DNA of 39,497 bases from a virus: positions 1 through 39,497 of the IMG/VR virus record IMGVR_UViG_3300031787_000320. One strand, 5' to 3'. Positions 38,338 to 39,497 of the stretch are shown here, one piece after another. Below the pieces are notes generated by a model. That model worked only from the letters and a program-made list of their open reading frames with translations, did not search any database and was not told the DNA's origin. Within the stretch, counting starts at the first letter, position 1. The number at the start of each line of letters is the position of its first letter. A program made the translations under genes and the position numbers.

Positions 38338-39497
38338 TTAAGTAGTTAATCCTCTATAAACAGATGTCCTTTGCTGACTCAACCAAATGTCCTGACCGCT
38401 TATCCTTCCCTCAACTATCACCCTGCTATTACCCCCTCCCATTTGCGAAGCGGATGCTATGATTGACCTCATCTGATCGGGCCGGACAATATGCTCTGTG
38501 CCGTGAAGCATTACGGGATACCCCGACTTCGGGCCTGATACGGTGCCGCCTTCGGAGAAGCCGAGGAGACTTTTGAACATCTTGAAAAAACCACCGCCCC
38601 CTGCTTCTGTACCTGCTTTTTTTGCTGCTGCTGCACCTGCCGTACCTCCTGGAAGTAATGATAAAATGCCGGTAAATATTGCCGCCTTTGCTGCTGCCAA
38701 TGCAATTTGAATAGCAAGATTTTTAAACATATTGCCAAATGCCTCACCAATGCTTTGACCTTGCTGCATAGATGTAACAAGTCCATTAATACTATTCATT
38801 GCAGTATTGGTTAGATTGTTTGCTACTTCTAATGTTTTGTTGTAATCATCTTGATATGCTTTTTTCTTCATTAAAAATTCAAGTTCACCTAACTTGCTAG
38901 GGTCAGGTGGTTTGATTGCTGCTGCTGCTTTCTTTTTAGGTGCAACCAAACTCAAAGCATCCAACCTCATTGATTCTTCGAGCATTTTGCCGTGTAAACT
39001 TTGGCGGAGTTTCCCCTTCTTTTCTTTATCACCATCTCCACCACCAAAAGGAGCAACAGCTAAATCTGAAATTGAATTTATTTTCCTGTTAATCTCTTGC
39101 TGAATCCTGTACCTTTCATTAGCAATTCTTGTTTCTTCCTTTAGTAATTTTTCCTGCGCTTGTATATCCTCTTGATACCTGCCCTTACTAAATGCAAGCA
39201 TATCTCTATCTGCTTGCTCTTTATTTCTTTTTGCGTCTGCTAAATCTTGATCAAGTTTAATTAATGCATCATAATCTTTTTGTACTGCATCTCTTAACGC
39301 TTGCGCCTTTGCAGTTTGCATTATTGCATCTGCTAACTTTTTATGTGCTTCGGCTGCTTTTCCTACAAGAATATCCTCATCCGAATAGTTTTTAAGGTAG
39401 CCACCATATTCATTCCTTAAATCTTTAACCGCCTTTAACCTTGCTTCCCTTGATATATTGTCATTTGTGGCAGTAGCAAAAAGTATATCTAATTGCG
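38338..39497 (-). CDS. Tape measure protein, second variant (5' end outside window)
   Basis: The frame is open to the window edge; translating past the internal ATG at 39321 gives QLDILFATATNDNISREARL, NEYGGYLKNYSDEDILVG and more, so at least 386 residues are present and the start lies beyond the window. A coiled coil (about 38950-39300, DALIKLDQDLADAKRNKEQA) is followed by an Ala-rich hydrophobic segment (ALAAAKAAIFTGIL) and the Gly-rich end GFSEGGTVSGPKSGYPV. The last 75 or so residues equal those of the tape measure at 2240-3781; the upstream part is clearly different. Confidence 0.85.
   Translation of the reverse strand, partial: QLDILFATATNDNISREARLKAVKDLRNEYGGYLKNYSDEDILVGKAAEAHKKLADAIMQTAKAQALRDAVQKDYDALIKLDQDLADAKRNKEQADRDMLAFSKGRYQEDIQAQEKLLKEETRIANERYRIQQEINRKINSISDLAVAPFGGGDGDKEKKGKLRQSLHGKMLEESMRLDALSLVAPKKKAAAAIKPPDPSKLGELEFLMKKKAYQDDYNKTLEVANNLTNTAMNSINGLVTSMQQGQSIGEAFGNMFKNLAIQIALAAAKAAIFTGILSLLPGGTAGAAAAKKAGTEAGGGGFFKMFKSLLGFSEGGTVSGPKSGYPVMLHGTEHIVRPDQMRSIIASASQMGGGNSRVIVEGRISGQDIWLSQQRTSVYRGLTT

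Noticed and set aside
1-39497. Two tandem prophages in a host chromosome
   Set aside because: No host genes, integrase or attachment site seen, and the exact 127-base end match with a constant 36098 offset is better explained by a circular contig with strain variants.

Overview
The window is a tailed-phage genome, almost certainly a siphovirus of a Bacteroidota host. It has an HK97-type head (TerS, TerL, HK97-family portal, prohead protease, HK97-fold capsid), a long-tail set (head-tail joining proteins, tail tube, frameshifted tail chaperones, tape measure) and a lysis cassette. The Bacteroidota assignment rests on three promoters that fit the TTTG / TAnnTTTG consensus of that phylum, on A-rich start regions without evident Shine-Dalgarno sequences, and on many small proteins of types common in phages of that phylum. 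I see no integrase, repressor or reverse transcriptase.

Nearly all genes are on the minus strand, so they read from high to low coordinates. About 18.6-24.4 kb holds replication and recombination genes: a Sak4-like ATPase, SSB, VRR-NUC nuclease, primase-helicase and a PAPS-reductase-like protein. A terminator and a 260-bp array of AAAATTGCA repeats follow, with a promoter facing the late genes. From 18.2 to 11.8 kb come TerS, a cargo of glycosyltransferases and methyltransferases, and TerL interrupted by an intein. From 11.7 to 2.2 kb come portal, head, capsid (plus another glycosyltransferase), head-tail joining, tail tube, chaperones and tape measure, then a tail-tip protein cut by the window start. 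From 39.5 to 27.4 kb are a second tape measure, the second tail-tip copy, a tube-like protein, a fibre with a signal peptide, membrane and lysis genes, repeat-rich appendage proteins and a phosphoesterase. A short plus-strand group (24.5-27.4 kb) carries small early-type proteins, a DnaA domain IV-like protein and tRNA or tRNA-like elements.

The two ends overlap. Positions 1-2238 align without net indel to 36099-38336 at an offset of 36098. The first 127 bases are exactly identical and then the copies diverge. This looks like one circularly permuted or terminally redundant genome of about 36.1 kb whose contig ran once around and into a second strain variant of the tape-measure/tail-tip region, rather than two phages in tandem.

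The most notable points are: (1) an HNH endonuclease gene read in a different frame inside the TerL intein while the intein frame stays open; (2) a programmed -1 frameshift at nine A residues joining the tail chaperones; (3) the phased AAAATTGCA array upstream of the late promoter; (4) a candidate unimolecular spanin; (5) four glycosyltransferase-like and two methyltransferase-like genes among the structural genes; (6) two alternative tape measures sharing only the C-terminal part.
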